Part shown: piece after piece, positions 63,768 to 64,000 of the stretch | Position numbering within the stretch: position 1 is the stretch's first letter | Layout: each line of letters starts with the position of its first letter | Source: Arenibacter troitsensis | GTDB lineage: Bacteria > Bacteroidota > Bacteroidia > Flavobacteriales > Flavobacteriaceae | Direction: 5' to 3' | DNA length: 64,000 nt | NCBI RefSeq assembly: GCF_900177645.1 | Contig: NZ_FXAO01000001.1 | Span: 894,712-958,711, forward strand | Program-made: the position numbers and the translations under genes | Notes under the pieces: model-generated | Told to the model about the DNA's origin: nothing | What the model saw: the letters and a program-made list of their open reading frames with translations, nothing else | Databases searched by the model: none

Positions 63768-64000
63768 GTGTCCAGTCAAGCCTAAACCTACGGGTAATTT
63801 AATGTGTCTCTTGAGCCGCTCCTGCGTTGCAAAAATCCTTACGTAGCTACGGCTATGTGCGTTTTTTGGTATCCCTCCGAGCAACTGCGTCTTTTATGAC
63901 GTGATGTGGCTTTTTACCTTTGGCATAAACTATTTGAGTTATGACAAAAAAGGATAATGCTTTGCGGATGCGTAAATTGGTAAAGGAGTTTCGGCTCTCC
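63768..64000 (+). mobile_element. MITE-like left end followed by the start of another insertion sequence
   Basis: 63768-63868 repeats the left half of the MITE at 52584 (GTGTCCAGTCAAGCC and CGTTGCAAAAATCCTTACG blocks). After GTTTTTTG the sequence diverges into GTATCCCTCCGAGCAACTG and a short ORF that begins before the edge. It may be an IS inserted in a MITE copy, or the parent element of the MITE. Confidence 0.5.
63941..64000 (+). CDS. Start of a putative IS accessory gene (partial)
   Basis: Twenty codons before the edge: MTKKDNALRMRKLVKEFRLS. The KLVKEF-type helix resembles the first helix of IS66-family TnpA/OrfA proteins, but 20 residues are too few to decide. The rest lies outside the window. 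Confidence 0.35.
   Translation, partial: MTKKDNALRMRKLVKEFRLS

Noticed and set aside
35383-64000. Prophage
   Set aside because: An integrase is present, but no capsid, portal, tail, terminase or lysis gene is seen.

Overview
The window is from a Bacteroidota genome, most likely a marine or environmental member of the Flavobacteriaceae. The evidence is a SusC/SusD pair, BF3164/NVEALA-type genes, a LytS/LytTR two-component pair, TAnnTTTG-like promoter boxes, AT-rich DNA and the conserved gene order folP / DUF1599 / DoxX / tpiA / prmA / clpS. No database search was possible. Family names rest on motifs that I recognise in the translations.

Layout. (1) 1-4.7 kb is core housekeeping: folP (minus strand, cut by the window edge), then a plus-strand series of a DUF1599 protein, a DoxX/MauE-like membrane protein, tpiA, prmA and clpS. 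(2) 5.0-6.1 kb holds a YeeE/YedE (sulfur-compound channel) pair with a 16-bp perfect palindrome upstream. (3) 6.2-12.1 kb is a minus-strand trio best known from Planctomycetes: a c-type cytochrome/DUF1549/DUF1553 protein, a Tat-exported DUF1501 protein, and a DUF2231-cytochrome c-LRR-chitobiase-like-F5/8C membrane protein. (4) 12.2-14.1 kb is a LytTR regulator and its sensor kinase. (5) 14.4-34.7 kb is a polysaccharide-utilisation-type locus: SSS symporter, GH130, CBM9-like protein, GH20, GH92, DUF4838, GH29, SusC, SusD and a convergent FG-GAP/VCBS protein. The enzyme set (alpha-mannosidase, hexosaminidase, fucosidase, mannoside phosphorylase) suggests an N-glycan-like glycan. The cytochrome trio is tied to it because three proteins across both blocks share the same C-terminal binding module.

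(6) From tRNA-Pro (35.1 kb) to the end of the window the DNA looks like an accessory island. A CTnDOT-type tyrosine recombinase lies directly after the tRNA. An intact ISAs1 element with a perfect 10-bp target duplication follows. Then comes a locus with an NVEALA-type exported peptide, a propeller lipoprotein, a DUF1573 lipoprotein, a transglutaminase/discoidin protein, a Wzy/O-antigen-ligase-like membrane protein, its own signal peptidase I and a large plug-domain surface protein, with an IS30 relic after the peptide gene. (7) From 50.1 to 64.0 kb is a cassette-like array: single, mostly low-GC plus-strand genes (HTH-membrane protein, alpha/beta hydrolase, lipoproteins, cytochrome c, PIN-like protein, DUF3825 protein and others). 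They are separated by related spacer repeats with hairpins, one carrying a foldback MITE. The array also contains an IS91-family element, gene debris (a GNAT tail and a NERD gene with an internal stop) and the start of another insertion sequence at the right edge.

The parts most worth a second look are the NVEALA peptide locus, the cytochrome/DUF1501/DUF1553 trio joined to a glycan locus by a shared binding module, and the spacer-repeat cassette array.
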